Assembly (NCBI GenBank): GCA_903994365.1
Contig: CAJEXL010000004.1
Span: 1 to 64,000 of the forward strand
DNA length: 64,000 nucleotides
From: an uncultured Chlorobiaceae bacterium
GTDB lineage: Bacteria; Bacteroidota; Chlorobiia; Chlorobiales; Chlorobiaceae
Direction of reading: 5' to 3'
Shown here: positions 56,405 to 64,000 of the stretch, one piece after another
Numbering within the stretch: position 1 is the first letter of the stretch
How the letters are laid out: every line of letters starts with the position of its first letter
Notes under the pieces: generated by a model
Seen by the model: the letters and a program-made list of their open reading frames with translations, nothing else
Database searches by the model: none
Told to the model about the DNA's origin: nothing
Program-made: the position numbers and the translations under genes

Positions 56405-58123
56405 GTGAAAGGAGTTAAAGTCAGATCCCCCTTACGCGAAGCCATTGCATCGTTGTTTCCGTTTGTCAAGCATACTTTTTACTTCAGTATTGTTGTCAAT
56501 ATTCTTGTGCTGGCACCAAGCGCCTACATGATGGAGGTGTACGATCGAGTGGTCAATAGCCGAAGTTATATCACCCTTGTGATGCTTACCGTCCTTGTTG
56601 TTGGAATTTATCTGCTGCTTGAGGGGTTGGAGTTGGTGCGTCGGCAGGTGATGCATGAGGCTGGGATTGCGCTCGATAAAGGTTTGCGGGGGAATGTGTT
56701 CAGTGCCATTTTTACCGCACGTCTCCAGAATATTCCCGGTGCTGGTGCTCAGGCGCTGCGTGATCTCAAGATCATTCGTGAGTTTTTTCCTTCTGCGGCA
56801 CTTCTTGCGATTATCGATACTCCTCTTGCTTTGCTTGTTCTGATACTGCTTTTTATGATGGCGCCATCCCTTGGCTGGTTTGCCGTTGCTGGTGCTCTCA
56901 TGCAGTTCGGGATTGGTTTTTTTAATGAACGCAGAATCCGTGAACCCCTCATGGTGGCTAACCGGAGTGCCCTTGGAGCACAGAATTATGCTGACGGGGT
57001 GATTCGCAATGCCCAGGTTATTGAATCAATGGGAATGCTTGCTCACATTCACAAGCGTTGGGGAGGCTTGCAGCAGGAGTTTTTGATGCAGCAGGCAGAG
57101 GCCTCTGATCATGCAGGTACCAATGCGGCACTATCCAAGCTTGTTCAGAGTCTTTTAAGTTCTCTTTTACTTGGCATGGGTTGCTGGCTTACCCTGAAAG
57201 GGGAGATATATGGTTCAGGTATGATTGTCGCCTCTATTCTTGGCGGCAGGCTGCTTGCTCCGCTTGTCCAAATTATTGGCAGTTGGCGTCAGGTGGAGGG
57301 TGCTCTTGAATCGTTCAATCGTCTGGAGGCGATGCTGCGTGAGTTTCCCTTGCAGGTAAAGGGGATGGAGCTGCCTGCACCGACCGGTTTGCTTTCAGTG
57401 GAAGGGGTTATTGCCGGTGCGCCAAGAAGTCCTGTACAGATTCTTAGAGGGATAAGTTTCAGGTTAGCTCCTGGAGGCTCACTGGCGATTGTTGGTCCGT
57501 CGGCCTCAGGCAAGACCACCCTGGCCAGATTGCTTGTGGGAATATGGCCAGCCATGCAGGGAAAGGTGAGGCTTGACGGGAATGATATTTATCAGTGGGA
57601 TAAGGAGGAGCTGGGACATCACATTGGTTATTTGCCGCAAAATGTCGAGTTGTTTGAAGGGACGATTGCTGAGAATGTGGCTCGATTTGGCGAGCCTGAT
57701 CAAGAAAAAGTGAGTGAGGCATGCCGGATGGTTGGGCTTGATTCCCTTATTGAGCAGCTTCCCAAAGGGTATGCGACCCAGATCGGTGACGATGGCTCCT
57801 TTCTTTCCGGTGGTGAACGGCAGCGTGTGGCTCTTGCCCGGGCAGTTTACGATATGCCAAAATTTGTGGTGCTTGATGAGCCAAATGCGAGTCTGGATGA
57901 AGCGGGTGATGCAGCGTTGCTCAATGCAATCATGACGTTGAGGTCCAATGGCTCTACGGTGATAGTCATAACCCATCGCTTGAATATTCTTGGCGCTATA
58001 GAGCACATGCTTGTTTTGGTTGACGGTCAGGTGCAGCGTTTTGGTACCTGCAAGGAGGTCATGGAGGCTCTTCAGTCGCCACCAGCGGGGCAACAGCCTT
58101 CAAATCCAAAGCCTCAGGGCTAA
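56405..58123 (+). CDS. Type I secretion ABC transporter (PrtD/LapB-like), first of two
   Basis: A 572-residue half transporter. Membrane domain (about 18-300), then a nucleotide-binding domain with Walker [16 protein letters not shown] (about 363-377), Q-loop [13 protein letters not shown], signature [16 protein letters not shown] (about 467), Walker [14 protein letters not shown] (about 487) and H-loop VITHRL. GTG 56405 is the start; an AGGAG lies just inside. It begins a four-gene type I secretion operon and is 21 bases from the second transporter. Confidence 0.92.
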   Translation: MKGVKVRSPLREAIASLFPFVKHTFYFSIVVNILVLAPSAYMMEVYDRVVNSRSYITLVMLTVLVVGIYLLLEGLELVRRQVMHEAGIALDKGLRGNVFSAIFTARLQNIPGAGAQALRDLKIIREFFPSAALLAIIDTPLALLVLILLFMMAPSLGWFAVAGALMQFGIGFFNERRIREPLMVANRSALGAQNYADGVIRNAQVIESMGMLAHIHKRWGGLQQEFLMQQAEASDHAGTNAALSKLVQSLLSSLLLGMGCWLTLKGEIYGSGMIVASILGGRLLAPLVQIIGSWRQVEGALESFNRLEAMLREFPLQVKGMELPAPTGLLSVEGVIAGAPRSPVQILRGISFRLAPGGSLAIVGPSASGKTTLARLLVGIWPAMQGKVRLDGNDIYQWDKEELGHHIGYLPQNVELFEGTIAENVARFGEPDQEKVSEACRMVGLDSLIEQLPKGYATQIGDDGSFLSGGERQRVALARAVYDMPKFVVLDEPNASLDEAGDAALLNAIMTLRSNGSTVIVITHRLNILGAIEHMLVLVDGQVQRFGTCKEVMEALQSPPAGQQPSNPKPQG

Positions 58124-58144
58124 TCCAAATCAGCAAACAGATTC

Positions 58145-59842
58145 ATGAAACCTGCATTTTTTGACCGTAGTGTTCTCTCCCGACAACTCTGGGAGTTTCG
58201 AAGAGAGTTTTTCTGGGTGGGTATATTTAGTATGATTGCCAATGTGCTGATGTTGACGCCGACGATTTACATGTTGCAGCTCTATGGCCGTGTCATGAAG
58301 AGTGGCAGCGAATTTACACTTCTTGGAGTTACCTTTTTTCTTGTACTCTTCTATGTGGTGATGGCTTTTGCCGAGTGGCTTCGTTCACGCATTATGGTAC
58401 GGACAGGTGTTCGTCTTGACGAGGCGCTGAACTCACTGGTATTCAAGGCAAGTTTTGAAGCATATCTCAATCACGCACGACGCAACGTGACTGAGGCATT
58501 CTCAGATTTAACAAATATTCGCCAGTTTTTGACGGCCAATGGAATTATAGCCTTTTTCGATACGCCATGGACTCCGGTTTATATTGCCGTTATTTTTTTG
58601 CTCAGTCCATTTCTTGGATTTCTCTCCATTTTTTTTGCTGTCATCCAGCTTGGAGTGACCTGGCAGACTCATCGCCTCTCTGTCAGGGAAATTGAGAGTG
58701 CCTCAGAGTCTGGTAATGAGAGCTATCGCTATGTGCAGAGCAAGCTCCGCAATATTGAACCGATACATGCGATGGGGATGGGCGGAAATCTTCAGAAGCA
58801 GTGGATCAAGTTGCATGATGTATCTCTTGCAAAAGCGGAATCCTCCCTTGAACGACAGCATCGACAGCAGGCATTTGCAAAGTTTGTGCGTTACAGTATG
58901 CAGTCGTTCACTCTTGGCGCTGGTGCATTAATGGTCATTGATGGCAAGATGGCTGTCGGCTCGATGATAGCAGCTAATGTGTTGATGTCGAAGGCGCTTC
59001 AGCCCCTTGACCTTGTTGTCGCTACATGGAAACCCTTTGTTCAGGCTCGAACCGCGTTTACCCGTCTCGAAAAACTCCTTGAGGATTTTCCGGAAAGATC
59101 GGCTGGCGTAAAGCATCAGGATCCATTTGGTGAGATTCGTCTTGAGGGGCTGACTGCTACTGCTGAAGGACGCATGGTGCCGATTCTTGATAACATTACA
59201 GCCATGTTTCCTGCTGGCAAAGTTACTGTTGTGCTGGGCCCTTCAGGTTCAGGTAAATCAACGCTGGCCCGCTGTATTGTTGGGGTGTGGCCGGAACGAA
59301 AAGGGCGCGTGCTTATTGATGGTGAACCCGTTGAGAGCTGGGACAGGATGGAGCTTGGTCCACATATAGGGTATCTTCCGCAGGATGTTGAGCTTTTTGA
59401 TGGTTCGATCGCTGAAAATATTGCGAGGTTTGGTGAGATTGACTCAGTAAAAGTTATTGAAGCAGCAAAGAGCACGGGTATTCATGAGATGATTTTGCGC
59501 TTTCCACGCGGCTACGACACCCCGATTGGTGAAGCGGGAGGAATGCTTTCTGGAGGACAGCGGCAGCGACTTGGTCTTGCACGCGCATTGTACGGTAAGC
59601 CGGCAATTCTTGTGCTTGATGAGCCTAATGCAAACCTGGATGATGCTGGCGAACGTTCGCTGCTTGAAGCGGTTAAAAACTTAAGGCAAGCTGGAAAAAC
59701 CGTTATTCTTGTTACTCATCGTCCAAGTGTTCTTGCTGTGGCTGATCTGTTGGTCATGATGCAGGCGGGAAAGATGGCCAAGTGTGGAGCGCGTGATGAG
59801 GTATTGACAGCCATGCGTGCTGAGGGCCAGCGTCCTGCATAG
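58145..59842 (+). CDS. Type I secretion ABC transporter, second of two
   Basis: A 565-residue half transporter about as long as the first and clearly its paralogue. Walker A VLGPSGSGKSTLARCI (about 364), signature LSGGQRQRLGLARALYG (about 467), Walker B ILVLDEPNANLDDAG and H-loop VTHRPSVLA are all intact. With complete sites in both, a heterodimer or two alternative homodimers are possible. No peptidase C39 domain is present in either, so it is not a bacteriocin exporter of that type. Confidence 0.92.
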   Translation: MKPAFFDRSVLSRQLWEFRREFFWVGIFSMIANVLMLTPTIYMLQLYGRVMKSGSEFTLLGVTFFLVLFYVVMAFAEWLRSRIMVRTGVRLDEALNSLVFKASFEAYLNHARRNVTEAFSDLTNIRQFLTANGIIAFFDTPWTPVYIAVIFLLSPFLGFLSIFFAVIQLGVTWQTHRLSVREIESASESGNESYRYVQSKLRNIEPIHAMGMGGNLQKQWIKLHDVSLAKAESSLERQHRQQAFAKFVRYSMQSFTLGAGALMVIDGKMAVGSMIAANVLMSKALQPLDLVVATWKPFVQARTAFTRLEKLLEDFPERSAGVKHQDPFGEIRLEGLTATAEGRMVPILDNITAMFPAGKVTVVLGPSGSGKSTLARCIVGVWPERKGRVLIDGEPVESWDRMELGPHIGYLPQDVELFDGSIAENIARFGEIDSVKVIEAAKSTGIHEMILRFPRGYDTPIGEAGGMLSGGQRQRLGLARALYGKPAILVLDEPNANLDDAGERSLLEAVKNLRQAGKTVILVTHRPSVLAVADLLVMMQAGKMAKCGARDEVLTAMRAEGQRPA

Positions 59843-59893
59843 GCATGCATGCAATCTGATTTCATTTTTTGTCAAATATTTTAATGCGTAGCA

Positions 59894-61075
59894 ATGAGTA
59901 TTCTTGATTTTCTTTCAAAGATGAAGGTTGTTCCCGTAGACAAGGGAGCTGGTGCCAAGGGTGGCGAATATCGTGATACCCGTAGTCCTGTTCGGCTTGG
60001 TATATGGATTTTACTTGTCGGATTTGGCGGATTTCTGCTCTGGGCCTCTTTTGCCCCCCTTGATGAAGGGGTGCCTTGTCAGGGATTAGTGAGTATTGCC
60101 ACAAAACGGAAGGTGGTTGAGAATCTCCGAGGTGGCAGGATTGATAAAGTTCACATCAGGGAGGGGCAGATTGTTAAGGAAGGTGATATTCTTATCACGT
60201 TGGACAGTCAGACCGCAAGAGCCCGATATGATGAAATTCACCAGCATTACATCGGAATGCGGGCTACTGCAGATCGTCTGCAGGCAGAGATGCGAGGCGC
60301 ATCATCCATCACCTTTCACCCCGACCTGTTACGCGATACTGAACGGGGTTTGGTTGAACGGAATATGAAGAATCAGAAAGAGCTCTTTTTATCTCGTCAG
60401 GTAACGCTGAGGATTCTTGGTGATCAACTGGCAGCTATTTCATCATTGGTCAAAGATGGATATGCGCCATTGAATCAGCAGCATGAACTGGAGCTGAAGA
60501 TTGCCGAGTTCAAGAGCAATACCGCCTCTCAACTGGCGCAGGTACAGCTTGAAGTGGAGGCCGACGCAGAAAAGACCAGAGCGCTTGCAGCAGAGCTCGC
60601 GGATACCGAGGTGCGATCGCCTGCTTCAGGGCAGGTGGTTGGCTTGCAGGTGCAGACAGTGGGAGCTGTGATTCAGCCTGGCCAGAAGATGATGGATATT
60701 GTGCCGCTTGATGAAGGCCTGCTTATTGATGCCAAAATTGCTCCACATCTGATTGACAGTATTCGCAACGGGTTGCCGGTTGACGTCAGTTTCTCCTCAT
60801 TTGCCCACTCTCCCCAGCTTGTGGTTCAGGGAGTGGTCGAGTCGCTCTCGAAGGATATTGTGACAGATCCACAGGTTAATCCGGCGCAGCCTGGTGCCTC
60901 ATACTATCTTGCACGAGTAGCTGTTACCTCAGAGGGAATGACATCACTGGGCAAGCGCGAAATGCAACCAGGAATGCCGGTGACTGTTGTCATCAAAACC
61001 GGTGAACGTTCCATGCTCACCTATCTTGTTGATCCACTGATCAAGCGGATTACAGTTTCGATGAAAGAGGAGTAG
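59894..61075 (+). CDS. HlyD-family membrane fusion protein
   Basis: A 393-residue periplasmic adaptor with one N-terminal membrane segment (about 37-57), a lipoyl half (KVVENLRGGRIDKVHIREGQIVKEGD), a helical hairpin (about 110-235) and the second lipoyl half VRSPASGQVVGLQVQTVGAVIQPGQ. The beta-barrel part ends with MQPGMPVTVVIKTGERSMLTYLVDP, the HlyD/PrtE signature. It links the ABC transporters to TolC. The next gene starts 4 bases after its stop. Confidence 0.93.
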   Translation: MSILDFLSKMKVVPVDKGAGAKGGEYRDTRSPVRLGIWILLVGFGGFLLWASFAPLDEGVPCQGLVSIATKRKVVENLRGGRIDKVHIREGQIVKEGDILITLDSQTARARYDEIHQHYIGMRATADRLQAEMRGASSITFHPDLLRDTERGLVERNMKNQKELFLSRQVTLRILGDQLAAISSLVKDGYAPLNQQHELELKIAEFKSNTASQLAQVQLEVEADAEKTRALAAELADTEVRSPASGQVVGLQVQTVGAVIQPGQKMMDIVPLDEGLLIDAKIAPHLIDSIRNGLPVDVSFSSFAHSPQLVVQGVVESLSKDIVTDPQVNPAQPGASYYLARVAVTSEGMTSLGKREMQPGMPVTVVIKTGERSMLTYLVDPLIKRITVSMKEE

Positions 61076-61079
61076 CACT

Positions 61080-62447
61080 ATGCAGATAACAAAACACAAT
61101 GAATGGTCGATGAAAAAAATTGTTCGGCATATCATGGTTGCAGCCGTTCTGTTTGCAGCGTTGCCTGTTCACGCAGAGACAATTAATTTGATAACGGCTT
61201 ATCAGAAGGCTGTTGAGTATGATGCCAGGTTGCGCTCGGCAAAAGCGGATAATCTGATGAACAAAGAGGAGGTTGGTAAAGCGAGGTCGCAGTTGAGGCC
61301 GAATATCCGGATGAACGCCGCACGTGGACGCAGTGTGACGCAGCATGGTTACAAGGGAGGCTTTTATCCTGCTGATTATTACAATACGGTGAATTATGGT
61401 GTCTCACTCCGTCAGCCACTGTTAAATATGTCAAGTGTTGCCACTTATCAACAGGCAAAGATTGTTGCGGCAAAGAGCGACACTGATCTTCAGGGAGAGG
61501 AGGGGATTTTGATAACCAGAATAACCGAAGCCTATTGCAATGCGTTATACGCTGAGGATAACCTCAGGTTCAGCAACATGTTGATTATAGCGACGGCACA
61601 GCAGCTTGAGCAGGCAAAACGTCGTTTTGCCAAAGGATTTGGTACCATTACTGAGGTGGAGGAGGCGCAGGCTGGCTACGATAATGCGAAAGCAGAGGGC
61701 GTTGATATTCTTAACAGTGTTGAATTCAGTCGTCGAGAGCTGCAAAATCTTACAGGCGTCTATCCTGATCAATTGTGCAGAATTATACCCAGAAAGCTAA
61801 AGCTTGTTATGCCGCAACCTGATAATGTTGATTCATGGATCGACATTGCTCATTTGTCAAGTACTGTGGTGGTCGGTGCCCGTCAGGAGATTCAGATTGC
61901 GAACAAAGAGGTTACAAAACAGCGCGCATCTCGTTATCCAACAATTGAGCTGGTTGCAGGGCGCAACTATTCCGAAAGCGAAAACAATTACTCGATAGGT
62001 TCCACCTACGATACCTATTCGGTAAGTGCACAACTCAGTATGCCGATGTACTCGGGCGGCTACGCCAGCGCATCAATACGCCAGGCTAGTGCAAAGCGGC
62101 TGAAAGCGGGGGAGCAACTTAGTGCCCAGATGCGGGCAGTTGAGTCTGAGGTGCGCAAATATTATAACAGCGTTGTCAGCACTATCTCCATGATCAAAGC
62201 GTACGAACAGGTGGTTAAATCTCGAGAAGTTGCTCTGATCGGCACCAAAAAAGGGTATGAAGCTGGATTGCGCAGCAATGTTGACGTGCTTGATGCCCAG
62301 CAGAAGCTCTTTGCGAGCCAAAGAAATCTTGCAAAAGTACGCTATCAGTACATACTCAATCGCCTCATGCTCAAGCAAACTGCAGGCACTCTCACTTCTG
62401 ATGATCTTAACGAGGTGAACGGTTGGCTCACCATAACGCAACAATAA
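61080..62447 (+). CDS. TolC-family outer membrane channel
   Basis: A 455-residue protein with a signal peptide (MKKIVRHIMVAAVLFAALPVHA from residue 11) and two repeats of the outer-membrane efflux domain: NLITAYQKAVEYDARLRSAKADN and TYSVSAQLSMPMYSGGYASASIRQA. GAGGAG upstream supports ATG 61080. Last gene of the type I secretion operon. Confidence 0.92.
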   Translation: MQITKHNEWSMKKIVRHIMVAAVLFAALPVHAETINLITAYQKAVEYDARLRSAKADNLMNKEEVGKARSQLRPNIRMNAARGRSVTQHGYKGGFYPADYYNTVNYGVSLRQPLLNMSSVATYQQAKIVAAKSDTDLQGEEGILITRITEAYCNALYAEDNLRFSNMLIIATAQQLEQAKRRFAKGFGTITEVEEAQAGYDNAKAEGVDILNSVEFSRRELQNLTGVYPDQLCRIIPRKLKLVMPQPDNVDSWIDIAHLSSTVVVGARQEIQIANKEVTKQRASRYPTIELVAGRNYSESENNYSIGSTYDTYSVSAQLSMPMYSGGYASASIRQASAKRLKAGEQLSAQMRAVESEVRKYYNSVVSTISMIKAYEQVVKSREVALIGTKKGYEAGLRSNVDVLDAQQKLFASQRNLAKVRYQYILNRLMLKQTAGTLTSDDLNEVNGWLTITQQ

Positions 62448-62629
62448 GAGCTGCTCCATAAAAGAAAACCATTTTTATGGCTTCTTTTCATTATGTTTAA
62501 ACAGAGGCGTTGTCGTGATGATGGTTTCTGTGAGGAAAACTTCCCCGAGGCTGATTGTCAGCGGTGTACTTTTTTCCTCTCCTTGCGGGATGAAAATTTT
62601 TAAGTGTTTAATATAAAAGAGTTACTGCC

Positions 62630-64000
62630 GTGGCAAAAGAACGTTATAAACGAAAACCGAAAACCCCCGCCAACAAGAACAACCGCCAGCCTTCCCAGTT
62701 TTCCGGAGAGCGGGTTAAGGCCAACGATCATATTCTCATCAATGAGTTTCTTTTCAGGCGTGGTGAAAGCTCACTTGCGGCTGAAATAGTCACTTTTTTT
62801 GCTGATCATGACGGTGAGCGCTTCAAGTCTACAGATTTGGCCAGGGCGCTTGGATATACGGAGTCAAAACAGCTTCCCGGTTTCTGGTATGTGCTGCATA
62901 AATTGCAGGAAGAGGCGACGCTGGACAAAGACTCCAACCGCTGTTATGGCATGTCAGGGATGGAAGCTACCACCTATAAAGATCATCTTGAGCATGTCAA
63001 GCCATTCCCGCTTCCCGGCAAGAAGCAGTACACCGTAGCTCAAAATTATACAGGGCACATCTCCACCCATCCCAACGGTTACGGATTTGTTGATGTTGAA
63101 GGTTTTGATGATGATATTTTCATTAAAGCTGGTGATATGGGTACCTCAATTCATGGCGATGAGGTCGAAGTTATGGTTTCAAAAGTTCCAGAAACCTACG
63201 CATCAAAATCAACTCCGCATCAACGATGTGAAGGAGCCGTAGCGAAAGTTCTCAGTCGTCGTGTCACCACAATTGTCGGCACGCTGACCAAGGCTAATCG
63301 CAGGTTTGTTCTTAAACCTGACGACCGGAAACTGCTTCCTGAAATTCTTGTCTCCATCAAAAACGCCTCCAAAGCAACAGATGGCCAGAAGGTGCTTCTT
63401 GGAGAGCTTGATTTCAGCAAAGAGGGAGTGATCCATGGAAAGGTCCTTGAAATTCTTGGGCAGGCAGGCGATTCAGCGGTTGAGGTGAGCGCTATTGCCC
63501 GCAGCAAGGGGATTGATGAAACCTTTGATACAGCGCTGCTCGATTTTGCCGCCTCTGTGCCTGAGTCGATTACCGAAGAGGAGATCAAGAGCAGGCTTGA
63601 TATTCGTGATAAAGTTGTCTTTACTATTGACCCTGTTGATGCAAAAGATTTTGATGATGCCTTGTCCATTGAGCTTCTTGAAGACGGGCTCTACAGAATT
63701 GGTGTCCATATTGCCGATGTCTCACACTATGTTCCCGAAAATTCTCCCCTCGACCGTGAGGCCCTGAAGCGAGCAACCTCAGTCTATCTGGTCGATCGGG
63801 TGATTCCCATGTTGCCTGCACGACTCTCCGAGCAGATATGCAGCCTTAATCCCGGCGTAGACCGGATGGCCTTCTCTGTCTTTATCGTGATGACTCCTGA
63901 GGGTGAAGTTCGCAAGCATGAGTTCCATAAAACGGTTATTCACTCCAAACGCCGCTTTTCCTACGAGGATGTTGAAGAGATACTGAAGCGTGGTGAAGGC
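62630..64000 (+). CDS. rnr: Ribonuclease R, 5' part (cut by the window edge)
   Basis: The frame runs without stop from GTG 62630 to the last base (457 codons). A basic N-terminus ([17 protein letters not shown]) and a winged-helix-like part precede two cold-shock domains ([24 protein letters not shown]). The RNB domain then begins, with the catalytic [19 protein letters not shown] (about 330), and [17 protein letters not shown] is also typical. The missing rest should hold the end of RNB and the S1 domain. It degrades structured RNA 3' to 5'. An ATG inside is too far down, so GTG is chosen. Confidence 0.92.
   Translation, partial: MAKERYKRKPKTPANKNNRQPSQFSGERVKANDHILINEFLFRRGESSLAAEIVTFFADHDGERFKSTDLARALGYTESKQLPGFWYVLHKLQEEATLDKDSNRCYGMSGMEATTYKDHLEHVKPFPLPGKKQYTVAQNYTGHISTHPNGYGFVDVEGFDDDIFIKAGDMGTSIHGDEVEVMVSKVPETYASKSTPHQRCEGAVAKVLSRRVTTIVGTLTKANRRFVLKPDDRKLLPEILVSIKNASKATDGQKVLLGELDFSKEGVIHGKVLEILGQAGDSAVEVSAIARSKGIDETFDTALLDFAASVPESITEEEIKSRLDIRDKVVFTIDPVDAKDFDDALSIELLEDGLYRIGVHIADVSHYVPENSPLDREALKRATSVYLVDRVIPMLPARLSEQICSLNPGVDRMAFSVFIVMTPEGEVRKHEFHKTVIHSKRRFSYEDVEEILKRGEG

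Noticed and set aside
57506..58093. 195-codon minus-strand frame opposite the first ABC transporter
   Set aside because: Antisense of the nucleotide-binding domain; His/Leu-rich composition is a typical shadow.

Overview
The window looks like chromosomal DNA of a green sulfur bacterium (Chlorobiales: Chlorobium/Pelodictyon/Chlorobaculum group). This is an inference from gene content and protein flavour: aconitase B, a second GroES-like protein, BshA, a pyruvoyl-dependent arginine decarboxylase, QueC/QueA, an MreC-MreD-PBP2 operon and the intergenic elements. No 16S rRNA gene is present, so the species cannot be fixed from this sequence.

Positions 1 to about 17.6 kb are an accessory, heavily decayed island. 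It holds pieces of a type I restriction enzyme (HsdR), three copies of a YgjP-like metallopeptidase 3' end, two copies of a DUF1016/YhcG N-terminal region, toxin-antitoxin (TA) modules, two IS3-family remnants, a helicase-like remnant and a HigA-like antitoxin scrap. The outstanding intact gene is a 1440-residue protein (2396-6718). It has a STAND/NACHT-like NTPase module at its N-terminus and a candidate PD-(D/E)XK nuclease core at its extreme C-terminus, and it overlaps a shortened DUF1016 gene by an ATGA junction. It is the best candidate for an unusual defence system. A second small accessory patch (23.1-25.2 kb) carries a tandem-repeat-invaded formylglycine-generating-enzyme-like gene and two more TA modules. 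Across both patches the toxin genes are repeatedly broken (frameshifts, nonsense codons, a 4-bp duplication), whereas most of their antitoxins are intact.

From 17.6 kb on, the content is mostly housekeeping: CIRCE-controlled groES-groEL; queC, a CPBP protease, trpA and a family 2 glycosyltransferase; after the TA patch, an SDR dehydrogenase, a PsiE-like protein and a CDF transporter; bshA; mreB; hisD-queA; acnB; a small lipoprotein; four tRNA genes on the minus strand; murA; an EnvC-like protein; nadE; nadB with arginine decarboxylase; tyrS; and a compact minus-strand cluster mreC-mreD-mrdA-FAD oxidase-smpB. Then come a groES-like paralogue, nadA, a pentapeptide membrane protein, a GH24 lysozyme and an MFS exporter.

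The last part holds an ECF sigma factor with a membrane protein directly behind it, then a four-gene type I secretion operon with two consecutive ABC transporters, HlyD and TolC, and finally the start of RNase R, cut by the window edge. NAD synthesis (nadA, nadB, nadE), envelope growth (murA, mrdA, mreBCD, EnvC-like) and tRNA modification (queC, queA) are the recurring themes.
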